Translations under genes and position numbers: made by a program
Assembly (NCBI RefSeq): GCF_001428485.1
Contig: NZ_LMHS01000001.1
Location: forward strand, 834,842-898,841
Length of the DNA stretch: 64,000 nt
DNA from: Microbacterium sp. Root180
GTDB taxonomy: Bacteria; Actinomycetota; Actinomycetes; Actinomycetales; Microbacteriaceae
Direction: 5' to 3'
Notes under the pieces: model-generated
Database searches by the model: none
What the model was told of the DNA's origin: nothing
Seen by the model: only the letters and a program-made list of their open reading frames with translations
Shown: piece after piece, positions 9,563-19,203 of the stretch
How the letters are laid out: every line of letters starts with the position of its first letter
Position numbering within the stretch: the first letter of the stretch is position 1

Positions 9563-10122
9563 CCGCCACCCCCGACCCGCGCCCGCGCCCGCAGTACGGC
9601 GAGTACGCGACTCCCGAGGAGCAGCGGGCGCGGATCGCGCAGCCCGACATCGGGCAGGTGTACGAGCCCGCCCCGGTGCTCGACGAGCCGGTCGCCCCGG
9701 CACCGGCGGTTCAGCCGGTCGCCACGCCGGCGGAGGCGGGCACCCGTCGGTCGCGGCCGATCGACCGCATCGTCACGTTCGCCCTCCTGGCCTACGGACT
9801 CGTCACCGTGATCTCGTCGTTCCCGGCGCTGATCGACTATGCGTCCTACGCCGAGACGATGTTCGGCATCCTCGGTGTCGACGCGGAGCTGTCCGACCCG
9901 GCCGCGGGGCGTCCCTGGGGCATCGCGGCGGCCTTCGTGCTCGCGGTCGGATGGCTGGTGACGGCGGCCCTGTCGTGGATGAGCCTGCGGCGCGGTCGAA
10001 TCAGCTGGTGGATCCCGCTGGTCGGTGGCGTCGTCTTCACCTTCGTGTCGGCGACGCTCATGCTCGTGCCCCTCATGAACGACCCTGCGGTGTGGGATGC
10101 GCTGGTGAGCAGCATCCGCTAG
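9559..10122 (+). CDS. Small actinobacterial membrane protein (possibly DUF6264)
   Basis: A 187-residue protein whose first 70 residues are polar and Pro-rich ([13 protein letters not shown]...), followed by about four hydrophobic helices at roughly 73-95, 110-120, 128-150 and 155-178. The start overlaps the ispH stop by ATGA, so it is translated with ispH. The N-terminal tyrosine/proline pattern and size are like Microbacteriaceae proteins of unknown function; the DUF6264 name is from memory and unsure. No enzymatic motif is visible. Confidence 0.7.
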   Translation: MTATPDPRPRPQYGEYATPEEQRARIAQPDIGQVYEPAPVLDEPVAPAPAVQPVATPAEAGTRRSRPIDRIVTFALLAYGLVTVISSFPALIDYASYAETMFGILGVDAELSDPAAGRPWGIAAAFVLAVGWLVTAALSWMSLRRGRISWWIPLVGGVVFTFVSATLMLVPLMNDPAVWDALVSSIR

Positions 10123-10159
10123 CCCCATACTCGGGGAAGCGAGGGCGAACGCCCGCGGG

Positions 10160-10187
10160 TGAACTCTCCGATGCCGGTCCTCGTGTC
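10160..10187 (+). promoter_or_regulatory. Candidate ECF-type promoter of the sigma/anti-sigma pair
   Basis: TGAAC (10160-10164) and CGTGTC (10182-10187) are 17 bases apart, resembling the AAC / CGT elements of ECF promoters and suggesting autoregulation. The predicted transcript would begin close to the ribosome-binding site at 10194-10199. Confidence 0.4.
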
Positions 10188-10204
10188 TCCTGCGGGAGGT
10201 GGAC

Positions 10205-10711
10205 ATGACGGCTGACGATGCGGAGCGACTCGCCGCGCTGTACGACGCGCATGCGGGTCCGGTGTGGCGCTACGTCGTGCACCTCACCGGCGATCGTGCG
10301 GGCGCAGACGACGTCGTGCAGGAGACGCTCCTGCGGGCGTGGCGCACCCCGCGCATCCTCGCGCAGGAACCGGCCACGACCCGCTCGTGGATGTTCACGG
10401 TCGCGCGGCACCTCGTGATCGACGACGTGCGCAGCGCGCGCCGACGCCGCGAGATCGTCGTCGACGACGTGCCCGAGAGGGTCCAGGCCGACGCGACCGA
10501 TGCCCTGTTCGAGACGATCCTCATCGAAGAGGCGCTCGCCGCGCTCTCGGTGGACCACCGCGCGGTCGTCATCCGCGCCTACTTCCGTGCACTCACGGTC
10601 GCCGAGATGGCCGCCGAGCTGGAGATCCCGGAGGGCACCGTCAAGTCGCGCCTCCACTACGGCCTGCGGGCCCTGCGGCTCGCACTGCAGGAGAAGGGGG
10701 TGACGCGATGA
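10205..10711 (+). CDS. ECF-family RNA polymerase sigma factor
   Basis: A 168-residue group IV sigma factor. Region 2 (about 10-78) includes GDRAGADDVVQETLLRAW, and region 4 (about 105-160) has the helix-turn-helix LTVAEMAAELEIPEGTVKSRLHYGLRAL split over two helices. The ATG at 10205 sits five bases after GGGAGG; a GTG two codons earlier overlaps that site and is less likely. The stop overlaps the anti-sigma start by ATGA. The zinc-type partner suggests an envelope or redox stimulus. SigK/SigL-like assignment is possible but unproven. Confidence 0.93.
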   Translation: MTADDAERLAALYDAHAGPVWRYVVHLTGDRAGADDVVQETLLRAWRTPRILAQEPATTRSWMFTVARHLVIDDVRSARRRREIVVDDVPERVQADATDALFETILIEEALAALSVDHRAVVIRAYFRALTVAEMAAELEIPEGTVKSRLHYGLRALRLALQEKGVTR

Positions 10712-11418
10712 ACGCCGAGCACGCACGCTTCGCCGACTGGGACGCCGCCTACGTCCTCGGGGCGCTGAGCCCGGCCGATCGACGAGCATTCGAGACGCAT
10801 CTCGAGCAGTGCGATCTCTGCCGCGGTGCGATCGCGGACGTGGCGCCGACGATCGGCCTGCTGTCGCGGGTCGCGGCCGAGCGCGCCGACTCGATGCTCG
10901 CCTCCGCACCGGTGGCCGTGGTCGTCGAGGAGGAGCCGGATGCCGCCTCCCGGGCCCGCGTCATCGACATCGGGACGCGACAGGCACGCCGCCGCCGCGG
11001 CTGGTGGATCGGCGGACTGACCGCCGCCGCCGCGGTGATCGTCGCCGTGGTGCTGGCGGTGACGACGTCGATCGTGTCGCCCGCGCCCGCCCGGGTGATC
11101 GCGCTCGAGCCTGTGGTCGACGTGCCGGTGACGGCGACGGTCGAACTCACCGGCGTCGCGTGGGGCACGCGCATCGAGATGGTGTGCAGCTACGGCGAGA
11201 CCGACGGCGAGGGGAGCGAGGGCTGGCCCTATGCGCTGATCGTGACCGCCGTCGACGGCACGACGAGCGAGGTGTCGAGCTGGCAGGCACTGCCGGGCGC
11301 CACCGCGCGGCTGAGCGCGGGGACCGCCCTCAGCCCCGACGAGATCGCGGCGGTGGAGATCCGTTCGGTGAACTCGGGCAAGGTCCTCATGCGGGCCGAT
11401 GTGGCCGGCGCCGACTGA
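10708..11418 (+). CDS. Zinc-binding membrane anti-sigma factor
   Basis: A 236-residue partner of the overlapping ECF sigma gene. The N-terminal cytoplasmic domain has the ZAS motif H31-x3-C35-x2-C38 that coordinates zinc and clamps the sigma factor. A single transmembrane helix (about 99-118) leads to an extracytoplasmic C-terminal domain of about 115 residues with the PYALIVTAVDG...SSWQALPG pattern common in actinobacterial anti-sigma proteins. Control is probably by regulated proteolysis or redox change at the zinc site. A long hairpin follows the stop. Confidence 0.92.
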   Translation: MNAEHARFADWDAAYVLGALSPADRRAFETHLEQCDLCRGAIADVAPTIGLLSRVAAERADSMLASAPVAVVVEEEPDAASRARVIDIGTRQARRRRGWWIGGLTAAAAVIVAVVLAVTTSIVSPAPARVIALEPVVDVPVTATVELTGVAWGTRIEMVCSYGETDGEGSEGWPYALIVTAVDGTTSEVSSWQALPGATARLSAGTALSPDEIAAVEIRSVNSGKVLMRADVAGAD

Positions 11419-11427
11419 TCCGGACGA

Positions 11428-11475
11428 CGGATGCCCCGACCCGAGCCCCCCGAGAGGGCCGGGCCGGGGCATCCG
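11428..11475. terminator. Bidirectional terminator between anti-sigma gene and fba
   Basis: An 11-bp perfect outer stem (11428-11438 with 11465-11475) plus an inner CCC/GGG extension lies between two convergent genes. No T-run follows, which is common in high-GC actinobacteria. Confidence 0.7.
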
Positions 11476-11497
11476 GTGATCCGCTGCGCGGGTGGCG

Positions 11498-12529
<1,032 letters not shown>

Positions 12530-12642
12530 GGGTGCTCCTTGGTCGTGAGGGGGCTTCACATCGACTTTAGCGCCGTGCCGTCGGGGATGACGGATGCCTC
12601 CTCCCCGGCACCGGTCGGTGCGAGGTCGATCTGCCGCTCGTG

Positions 12643-12660
12643 AAAGAATCGCGATTCCTT
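12643..12660. promoter_or_regulatory. Palindrome in the fba/glpX divergent promoter region
   Basis: A perfect 12-bp palindrome GAATCGCGATTC (12646-12657) extends to 18 bp with one mismatched pair. It is 114 bases from the fba start and 59 bases from the glpX start. It is a candidate operator; no regulator is assigned. Confidence 0.4.
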
Positions 12661-12706
12661 CGCCCGTTCGCGCAGAAACTTGCCCCAGTTCGTATCGCGG
12701 GCTGAC

Positions 12707-12712
12707 TAGGCT
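12707..12712 (+). promoter_or_regulatory. Putative -10 box of glpX
   Basis: TAGGCT ends six bases before the glpX ATG, consistent with leaderless transcription. No convincing -35 element at 16-18 bp was found. Confidence 0.5.
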
Positions 12713-12718
12713 GGCGCC

Positions 12719-13708
12719 ATGGTGAGTCTGACGGCCGACATGAGCCCCCTGCATCCCGACCGGAATCTCGCTCTCGAACTCGTCCGCGCGACCGAGGCGG
12801 CCGCGATCCGGGCGGTGCCGTTCATCGGCCGGGGCGCGAAGGAGGATGCCGACGGCGCGGCGGTCGATGCGATGCGCGCGTTCTTCACCACCGTCGACTT
12901 CGACGGCACGATCGTCATCGGCGAGGGCGAGAAGGACGAGGCGCCGATGCTCTTCAACGGCGAGCGGGTCGGCAGCGGCCGCGGACCCCGCTGCGACGTG
13001 GCCGTCGACCCGATCGACGGGACCTCGCTCACCGCCGCCGGCCGCAACAACGCCCTCTCCGTCATCGCCGTCTCGGATCAGGGCACCATGCTGGACGCCT
13101 CGACGATCTTCTACATGGACAAGCTCGTCACCGGGCCTGCCGGCGTCGGCGTCGTCGACATCCGCCTTCCGATCGGCGAGAACATCCGCCGCCTCGCGAA
13201 GTCGCTCGGGAAGCCGGTCGACGAGATCGTCGTCTCCGTGCTGCATCGACCGCGTCACGACGAGCTCATCGAGGAGATCCGCGCCGCCGGGGCGGGTACG
13301 CGTCTCATGAGCGACGGTGACGTGGCCGGCGGCATCAATGCCGCGCGCCACAACGCGCGCACCGACATGTGCGTCGGCATCGGCGGCAGCCCGGAGGGCA
13401 TCGTGACCGCCTGCGCGATCAAGGCGCTGGGCGGGCACATCCAGGGCCGGCTGTGGCCCCGCGACGACGACGAGAAGCAGCGGGGCATCGACGCCGGACT
13501 GAAGCTCGACGACCACGTCTACGAGGCCGACGACCTCGTCAAGGGAAGCAACACCATCTTCGTCGCCACCGGTGTCACCGACGGTCAGCTCGTCGCGGGC
13601 GTGCGCCGCGAGGGCGACCACCTCTATACGGAGAGCGTCGTGCTGCGCGGCGCGTCGGGCACGCTGCGCCGCATCACGTCGGAGCACTTGACCTCGAAGT
13701 GGCTCTGA
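12719..13708 (+). CDS. glpX: Class II fructose-1,6-bisphosphatase
   Basis: GlpX hydrolyses fructose-1,6-bisphosphate to fructose-6-phosphate and is the key gluconeogenic phosphatase in most actinobacteria. The 329 residues contain the metal-binding VIGEGEKDEAPML and DPIDGTSL (D97, D100) motifs and the GSPEGIVTA and ARTDMCVGIGG segments of the Li-sensitive phosphatase fold. The ATG at 12719 is supported by TAGGCT six bases upstream; a later ATG at residue 8 cannot be excluded. It is divergent from fba. Confidence 0.96.
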   Translation: MVSLTADMSPLHPDRNLALELVRATEAAAIRAVPFIGRGAKEDADGAAVDAMRAFFTTVDFDGTIVIGEGEKDEAPMLFNGERVGSGRGPRCDVAVDPIDGTSLTAAGRNNALSVIAVSDQGTMLDASTIFYMDKLVTGPAGVGVVDIRLPIGENIRRLAKSLGKPVDEIVVSVLHRPRHDELIEEIRAAGAGTRLMSDGDVAGGINAARHNARTDMCVGIGGSPEGIVTACAIKALGGHIQGRLWPRDDDEKQRGIDAGLKLDDHVYEADDLVKGSNTIFVATGVTDGQLVAGVRREGDHLYTESVVLRGASGTLRRITSEHLTSKWL

Positions 13709-13872
13709 GCGTCTGACTTCCCGTCCCGCTACCACGACGCCCGTCGGGACCGCTGCGTCTGATGTTGCTGGTGTGACTGTCGTGATCGTGTTGTGACGCG
13801 GTTGTGACCGCCGTCTGGCAGAATCGATGCGGTCGATGACGACGCACGTGTTTCCGATGCGAGGGAGTTCCG

Positions 13873-14082
13873 ATGTCCGGACAGGTGGGTGGCTCGTCGC
13901 CCCAGACCGGTGCGCACGCGGTCGTCGCCAACGCGGTGGATCCGGCACGTCGTCCCGACGTCCTGCTGCGCGTGCGCCGCGAAGAGGGTCATGAGGTCAG
14001 CGCCTGGTGGATGATCGGCGCGTTCGTCGGCGTCTCCGCGCTCGTGATCGGCTTTCTCAGCTTCGTTCCCGGCGGCGCCTGA
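13873..14082 (+). CDS. Small single-pass membrane protein, unknown function
   Basis: A 69-residue protein with a polar, arginine-rich N-terminal half and one hydrophobic helix (about 46-64). GAGGGAG lies about six bases before the ATG. It ends 7 bases before the convergent rmuC stop. I recognise no family. The good ribosome-binding site and normal codon bias make it a likely real gene. The 164 bases between glpX and this gene contain a TTGTGACGCG / TTGTGACCG near-repeat but no clear promoter. Confidence 0.6.
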   Translation: MSGQVGGSSPQTGAHAVVANAVDPARRPDVLLRVRREEGHEVSAWWMIGAFVGVSALVIGFLSFVPGGA

Positions 14083-14088
14083 GCCGCG

Positions 14089-15429
14089 TCAGTCCTTCGC
14101 GGGGGCGATGCGCTCCCGGAGATCGCCGAGGTCGGCGGTCGCCGAGATCGCCGGTGCGGGCGAGACGCCCCGCTCGCTCCGGACGGGAGGATCGTCGAGC
14201 GCGAGCGTCCCGTCGAGCAGCTCGGGTGCGGTGAGACGCCGCGGGCTCTTCTCGATCGTGCGCGGCTCGGCGACGGCATCGAGCTTGGTCGCGTCGATCC
14301 CGGGAAAGCGGCGAGCGCTCACGAGCACGCGCGACTCCAGCGACCCCGCGAAGCGGTTGTAGCTGTCGACCGTGCGCTCGATCGCGCGACGCAGGTCGTC
14401 GGCGTGACCGGCGAGCGACCCGAGCCGTTCGTACAGCTGGTTGCCGAGATCGAACAGGGTGCGCGCTTCCGCGGAGACATCCTGCTGCGTCCAGGTGTAG
14501 GCGACGGTCTTGAGCACGGCCCACAGGTTCACCGGCGAGGCGAGGGCGACGCGCTTGCCGAAGGCGTAGTCCAGCAGCGCCGGGTCTTCCTCGAGCGCCG
14601 CGGCGAGGAGCGACTCGCTGGGGACGAAGCACACCACGAACTCGGGGCTCGACGGCAGACCCGACCAGTACGCCTTCTTGGCGAGGGCGTCGATGTGTGC
14701 GCGCAGCGCCTTGACGTGCTTGTCGAGCAGTGCGCGGCGGCGCGCCGCCTCTGCTCCCTGCGCGGTCAGCGGGATCGCGCTGGCCTCGAGATACGCATCG
14801 AGCGGCACCTTCGCGTCGACCGCGATCGCCTTGTCGCCGGGAAGGCGGATCACCATGTCGGGGCGGCCGGCGCCGGCATCCGACGTGATCGACGTCTGCA
14901 GGTCGAAGTCGACGTACCGCGTGAGACCCGCCGCCTCGACGACGCGACGCAGCTGCGTCTCACCCCAGACCCCGCGCGTGGAGCCCGATCGGAGTGCGCT
15001 CGCGAGCGACTCGGTCGTCGCGCGCAGCGCCTCGTCGGATTCGTGTGCGCGGCGCAGCTGCTCGGCCAGCGTGCCGAACTGCGTGTGCCGATCCCGCTCG
15101 AGTTCGCCCACCTTGGCCTGCATCGCCGTGAGCGTCTCGTGGACGGGGGCGAGTGCGCGCAGCACCGACTGCTCCCGCCGCTCGCGCTCCTCGCGTACCG
15201 CCTGATCGTTGCGGGACTGGGCGGCGAGCTCGCGATAGAGGAGCTGCTGGTGATCGAGCTGGGCCTGCACGCCCTGGCGGGCGGCTTCGGCCCCCGCCAG
15301 GCGGGCGCGCAGATCGGCCTGCTCGCGCGCGGCCCGCGCGGCGCCGCGGGCGAGCCCCGCCGTCCATCCGGCGAGCGCGCCCACGAGAAGCGTGGCCATC
15401 GCGATGATCGAGACGAGGAGTGCGTCCAT
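14089..15429 (-). CDS. rmuC: RmuC family DNA recombination protein
   Basis: A 446-residue RmuC homologue: an N-terminal transmembrane helix (about 4-26), a long coiled coil (about 30-130, rich in ARAAREQADLR-type heptads) and a nuclease-like domain with TRGVWGETQLRRVVEAAGL and AVDAKVPLDAYLEA (the DxK-type catalytic segment). In E. coli rmuC mutants show altered inversion rates at short inverted repeats. It is transcribed alone and starts 46 bases from the exonuclease gene that lies upstream on the same strand. Confidence 0.92.
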   Translation of the reverse strand: MDALLVSIIAMATLLVGALAGWTAGLARGAARAAREQADLRARLAGAEAARQGVQAQLDHQQLLYRELAAQSRNDQAVREERERREQSVLRALAPVHETLTAMQAKVGELERDRHTQFGTLAEQLRRAHESDEALRATTESLASALRSGSTRGVWGETQLRRVVEAAGLTRYVDFDLQTSITSDAGAGRPDMVIRLPGDKAIAVDAKVPLDAYLEASAIPLTAQGAEAARRRALLDKHVKALRAHIDALAKKAYWSGLPSSPEFVVCFVPSESLLAAALEEDPALLDYAFGKRVALASPVNLWAVLKTVAYTWTQQDVSAEARTLFDLGNQLYERLGSLAGHADDLRRAIERTVDSYNRFAGSLESRVLVSARRFPGIDATKLDAVAEPRTIEKSPRRLTAPELLDGTLALDDPPVRSERGVSPAPAISATADLGDLRERIAPAKD

Positions 15430-15475
15430 GTCCTCATGGTGGCGGGGGCCGCCGACATCGCCGTGACGGCGGGTC

Positions 15476-16078
15476 TCAGACCACCGCGAACGTGACCGCC
15501 GGCGCCTCGGCGACGGCGATCTGGGAGACCCGGACGCCGCAGTACTCGGCGAGCAGGCCGATGTCGTCGGCGGCCACGCGACGTGCCGCGTCGATCATCA
15601 CGTGGGCGCAGGCCAGCGCGTCGGCGGTCGCGTTGTGGTGCGCGAACTCGGCGAACCCGGCCTCCGCGGCCACGTAGGGCAGCCGGTACGACGGCAGCTG
15701 ATAGACCTTCCGCGCGACCTGCAGGCTGCAGGCGTACCGGTAGGGCGGGCACTCGTCGCCGGTCGCCTCGCACGCCCGCTTGATCACGGCCATGTCGAAG
15801 CCCGCGTTGTGGGCGACGAGCACGTCTGCGCCGACGAACGCGGCAAGCTCGGGAAGCTGCTCGGACCATGTCGCCGCACCGACGACGTCGGCGGCGGTGA
15901 TGCCGTGGATGCGCGTGTTCAGCTCGAAGAACACATCGTGACCGGCCGGCGGCTGGATCAGCCACCCCCGCTGGTCGACCACGACGCCGTCGCGCACCCG
16001 CACGAGACCGACGGCGCACGCCGAGGCGTTGCTGGGGTTCGCCGTCTCGAAGTCGATCGCGGTGAAATCCAGTGCCAC
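15476..16078 (-). CDS. DEDDh 3'-5' exonuclease (DnaQ/epsilon-like)
   Basis: A 200-residue exonuclease. ExoI motif FTAIDFETAN holds the first acidic pair, ExoII HNAGFDMAVI the next, and ExoIII HHNATADALACA the His and last Asp of the DEDDh set. It hydrolyses DNA or RNA from the 3' end, but whether it proofreads or repairs cannot be told. The GTG at 16078 gives a protein starting directly at the catalytic fold. The frame extends upstream to 16729 without gene character, overlapping the divergent reductase gene. Confidence 0.88.
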   Translation of the reverse strand: MALDFTAIDFETANPSNASACAVGLVRVRDGVVVDQRGWLIQPPAGHDVFFELNTRIHGITAADVVGAATWSEQLPELAAFVGADVLVAHNAGFDMAVIKRACEATGDECPPYRYACSLQVARKVYQLPSYRLPYVAAEAGFAEFAHHNATADALACAHVMIDAARRVAADDIGLLAEYCGVRVSQIAVAEAPAVTFAVV

Positions 16079-16171
16079 GTGCCCAGACTCACCCGCGAGC
16101 GGCCCGGTTGACCGGAGGCGCGCCGCGACGTCCACCCCCCGGCATCCGGCGCGTGGGGCTACGGTGACCCC

Positions 16172-16783
16172 ATGCGCATGCTGACCGTCTGCAACTTCGT
16201 GACCGTCGACGGACGATACGAGGACGACGAGCACGACATCGGCTCGTTCTTCGAGCATCAGCATCCCGACTACTCGGGTGCCGATTCCTTCGACCACTAC
16301 ACGACGGGACTTCTGCGCGACGCCGGCACCCTCGTGCTCTCGGGCCGGCGGTCCGCACTGGGCAACCTGGGCTACTGGGCGGGGGTGAGGGACGATCCGG
16401 CCGCGACGGCGATCCGCCGCGAGTTCGCCGACCTGATCCTCGGCGTCGACAAGGTGGTCGTCTCCGACACCATCACCGAGGACGACCTCGCCCCGTACGA
16501 GAACGCGCGGATCGTGCGCATCGCAGCGGCCCGCGGCGAGATCGCCGACCTCAAGAGCGGTGAGGGGGGAGGCATCCTGATCCTCCTCGGCCGGGTGCTG
16601 TGGAACGACCTGATGCACGCGGGCCTCGTGGACGAGCTGCACCTGGTCACCTTCCCCCTGATCGCCGGCTCGGGCGTTCCGCTCTTCGACGCCCGCCCGC
16701 CCGTCGCCCTCAAGCTGCTCGGCACCCACGCGTGGGAGGAGTCCGGCAACGTGCTGATGCGCTGGCGGGTGGATCCGGCGTGA
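16172..16783 (+). CDS. Dihydrofolate reductase / RibD C-terminal family protein
   Basis: A 203-residue protein of the DHFR-like reductase fold: N-terminal [17 protein letters not shown] (the strand with the family Asp), [16 protein letters not shown] in the nucleotide-binding region, and C-terminal [22 protein letters not shown]. These standalone proteins are probably NAD(P)H-dependent reductases of unknown substrate, not housekeeping DHFR. TACGGT lies six bases before the ATG with no ribosome-binding site, suggesting a leaderless mRNA. The stop overlaps the HAD gene by GTGA. Confidence 0.85.
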   Translation: MRMLTVCNFVTVDGRYEDDEHDIGSFFEHQHPDYSGADSFDHYTTGLLRDAGTLVLSGRRSALGNLGYWAGVRDDPAATAIRREFADLILGVDKVVVSDTITEDDLAPYENARIVRIAAARGEIADLKSGEGGGILILLGRVLWNDLMHAGLVDELHLVTFPLIAGSGVPLFDARPPVALKLLGTHAWEESGNVLMRWRVDPA

Positions 16784-17475
16784 GCGGCGTGCGGGCCGTG
16801 TGCTTCGATCTGGATGGCACGCTGCTGCGCGACGACCACGTCGACGACGTCGTGCGCGAGGCCGCGGACGAGGCGGCGAGCCGGTTCGGACTCGGCACCC
16901 GCTTCGTCGACGACGCCGTGCACGCCCTGCACGCGTACTGGTTCGGCGTGGGAGAGAGCCCGCTCCTGTCGACCGTGCCGACCGACGGCCTGCCGGTCGA
17001 CGTGTGGCGGGCGGTGCTCGCTGCCCACGGGATCACCGAACCGGATGCCGCGACGGCGGCCTACCGGCGTCAGATCCAGCTCGAAGCGCGAGCCGCACGC
17101 CTTCATGACGAGAGCCTCGAGGTGCTCGTCGCCGCGCGCCAGCGGGGACTGCGCACAGCGGTGATCACCAACGGACCGAGCGAGCTCCAGCGCGGAAAGC
17201 TCGCCACGGTCGGCCTCGACGGATTCGACGCCGTCATCGTGTCGGGCGAAGTCGGGCATCGCAAGCCGGAGCCGGAGATCTTCGCGCTCGCTCTCGCTGC
17301 GCTCCGAGTCGATGCGGGGGAGGCCGTCCACGTCGGCGACAACCAGATCGCCGACGTCGCCGGCGCGCGCGCCGCCGGGCTCACCGCCGTCTGGATCAAT
17401 CGGAACGGCGCGGCCGCGGCATCCGATCCCCACCACACCGTGACGGACCTGCGCGAGCTGCTCCCTCTGCTCTGA
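16780..17475 (+). CDS. HAD family hydrolase
   Basis: A 231-residue haloacid-dehalogenase-type phosphatase. Motif I DLDGTL (nucleophile Asp in CFDLDGT), motif II TNG (VITNGPSE), motif III lysine in HRKPEPEIF, and motif IV GDN ([12 protein letters not shown]) are all present, with a helical cap between motifs I and II (subfamily I). The substrate is unknown. The GTG start overlaps the stop of the reductase gene by four bases, so the pair is an operon. The reading frame extends upstream to 16600 but lies inside the reductase gene. Confidence 0.92.
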   Translation: MSGVRAVCFDLDGTLLRDDHVDDVVREAADEAASRFGLGTRFVDDAVHALHAYWFGVGESPLLSTVPTDGLPVDVWRAVLAAHGITEPDAATAAYRRQIQLEARAARLHDESLEVLVAARQRGLRTAVITNGPSELQRGKLATVGLDGFDAVIVSGEVGHRKPEPEIFALALAALRVDAGEAVHVGDNQIADVAGARAAGLTAVWINRNGAAAASDPHHTVTDLRELLPLL

Positions 17476-17503
17476 CCCGTCCGCTCACGCCGGTCGTCGC
17501 AAG

Positions 17504-17509
17504 TAGACT
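17504..17509 (+). promoter_or_regulatory. Putative -10 box of ychF
   Basis: TAGACT ends eight bases before the ychF GTG at 17518. With no ribosome-binding site visible, leaderless or near-leaderless transcription is likely. Confidence 0.45.
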
Positions 17510-17517
17510 CGACCCCC

Positions 17518-18591
17518 GTGGCTCTCACCATCGGAATCGTCGGACTGCCCAACGTCGGCAAGTCCACCCTCTTCAACGCCCTCACCAAGAATCAGGTTCT
17601 CGCAGCGAACTATCCGTTCGCGACGATCGAGCCGAACATCGGGGTCGTGAATCTGCCGGACGCCCGCCTCGAGAAGCTGGCCGAGGTCTTCCACAGCGAG
17701 CGGATCCTGCCCGCGGCCGTCTCGTTCGTCGACATCGCCGGGATCGTGCGCGGCGCGTCGGAGGGGGAGGGGCTCGGCAACAAGTTCCTCGCCAACATCC
17801 GGGAGGCCGACGCGATCGCCCAGGTCGTGCGCGGATTCACCGACGACGACGTCGTGCACGTCGAGGGCGCCGTCAACCCGCAGAACGACATGGAGACGAT
17901 CAACGCCGAGCTGCAGCTGGCCGACCTCGAAACGCTCGACAAGGCGATCACGCGCTACGAGAAGGAGGTCAAGGGCCGCAAGCTCGACCCCTCGGTGCTC
18001 GCGACGGCCGTCGAAGCGCGCGACGCCCTCCAGCGGGGTGAGCTGCTGTCCGCGTCGAAGATCGACCTCGCGCCGATCCGCGAACTCGGACTGCTGACCG
18101 CGAAGCCGTTCATCTTCGTCTTCAACGTCGATGAGTCGGTGCTGACGGATGCTGCGCGCAAGGCCGCCCTCGAGGCGCTGGTCGCTCCGGCCAAGGCCGT
18201 GTTCCTCGACGCGAAGATCGAGTCCGAGCTGATCGACCTGGACCCCGAGGACGCGGCCGAGCTGCTCGCCTCGACCGGCCAGGAGGAGTCGGGGCTCGAT
18301 CAGCTGGCGCGGATCGGCTTCGACACGCTGGGCCTCCAGACCTACCTCACGGCCGGGCCGAAGGAGGCGCGCGCCTGGACCATCGGCAAGGGCTGGAAAG
18401 CGCCGCAGGCGGCCGGGGTGATCCACACCGACTTCGAGAAGGGCTTCATCAAGGCCGAGGTCATCTCCTTCGACGACCTGATCGCGACCGGTTCCGTCGT
18501 CGAGGCGCGCGCCAAGGGCAAGGCGCGGCTCGAGGGCAAGGACTACGTCATGCAGGACGGCGACGTCGTGGAGTTCCGCTTCAACGTCTGA
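17518..18591 (+). CDS. ychF: Redox-regulated ATPase YchF (Obg family)
   Basis: A 357-residue P-loop protein of the Obg family that prefers ATP over GTP and associates with ribosomes. Walker A spans G9-T17 (GLPNVGKST), and DIAGIVRGASEGEGLGNKFL gives the G3/switch region. The NKxD motif is replaced by NVDE, as typical of YchF. A coiled-coil insert is followed by a C-terminal TGS domain (about 275-355). The first codon GTG gives the canonical MALTIGIVGLPN start. Confidence 0.97.
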   Translation: MALTIGIVGLPNVGKSTLFNALTKNQVLAANYPFATIEPNIGVVNLPDARLEKLAEVFHSERILPAAVSFVDIAGIVRGASEGEGLGNKFLANIREADAIAQVVRGFTDDDVVHVEGAVNPQNDMETINAELQLADLETLDKAITRYEKEVKGRKLDPSVLATAVEARDALQRGELLSASKIDLAPIRELGLLTAKPFIFVFNVDESVLTDAARKAALEALVAPAKAVFLDAKIESELIDLDPEDAAELLASTGQEESGLDQLARIGFDTLGLQTYLTAGPKEARAWTIGKGWKAPQAAGVIHTDFEKGFIKAEVISFDDLIATGSVVEARAKGKARLEGKDYVMQDGDVVEFRFNV

Positions 18592-18627
18592 GTCCCCACC
18601 CGAACGACTTCGAGAGGACCCCCTCCC

Positions 18628-19194
18628 ATGACCGCCATCCAGTACTTCGAGCCCGAGGGTCGGCGCATCCCGTTCGTCGATGAGGGAGACGGGCCCGTGA
18701 GGCTCATCCTCGTCCCCGAGCGCGGTCAGGACGCACTGGGCGTGGTCGGCCATTACCTGGCCGAGGAGGCCGGCTTCCACGTCGTGCGGATCGGCTATCG
18801 CGCCGGCTCGGGCGGACGGCTGGCCGCGGCCGAGCACGCTGAGGACGTCATCGCGGTCATGGATCACCTGGGCTGGGACCACTCCTGGATCGGCGGCCAC
18901 GGGTTCGGCGGGACCGTCGCCCGCGCTACCGTGGACGCCCACCGGGACCGCGCCAACGGCCTGCTCCTGCTCGGCGTCGAGGACGTCGACATCCCCCTCG
19001 CGCCGGTGCTCCCGGTGCTGATCGTCCAGGGATCGGACGACGAGGTCACGGCCCCGTCCAACGGTGAGAGCCTGCAGTCGACGGCCCCCGAGCGTGCGAG
19101 CGTGAAGACTCTCGCGGGCCACGGGCACCTCTTCCCGTCGTCGGATCCGATCCAGACGGCCGTCATCATCGAGGAGTACCTCGACTGGGACTGA
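18628..19194 (+). CDS. Alpha/beta-hydrolase-like protein without an obvious nucleophile
   Basis: A 188-residue protein with the alpha/beta-hydrolase pattern: oxyanion-side strand RLILVPERGQ, elbow region WIGGHGFGGT, acid region VQGSDDEVT (D137/D138) and a His late in LAGHGHLFP (H165/H167). At the elbow, where GxSxG is expected, the sequence reads G90-H91-G92-F93-G94, so the Ser/Cys/Asp nucleophile is a glycine. The protein is also shorter than usual, with no cap. It may be a non-catalytic member. AGAGGAC lies just upstream of the ATG, 37 bases after ychF on the same strand. Confidence 0.72.
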   Translation: MTAIQYFEPEGRRIPFVDEGDGPVRLILVPERGQDALGVVGHYLAEEAGFHVVRIGYRAGSGGRLAAAEHAEDVIAVMDHLGWDHSWIGGHGFGGTVARATVDAHRDRANGLLLLGVEDVDIPLAPVLPVLIVQGSDDEVTAPSNGESLQSTAPERASVKTLAGHGHLFPSSDPIQTAVIIEEYLDWD

Positions 19195-19203
19195 GCGCGA
19201 GCG

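Noticed and set aside
13709..13872. A promoter made of the repeated TTGTGA motifs before the small membrane protein
   Set aside because: Spacing from TTGTGA to the nearest AGAAT is 11 or 22 bases, not 16-18, so it is not a convincing promoter.
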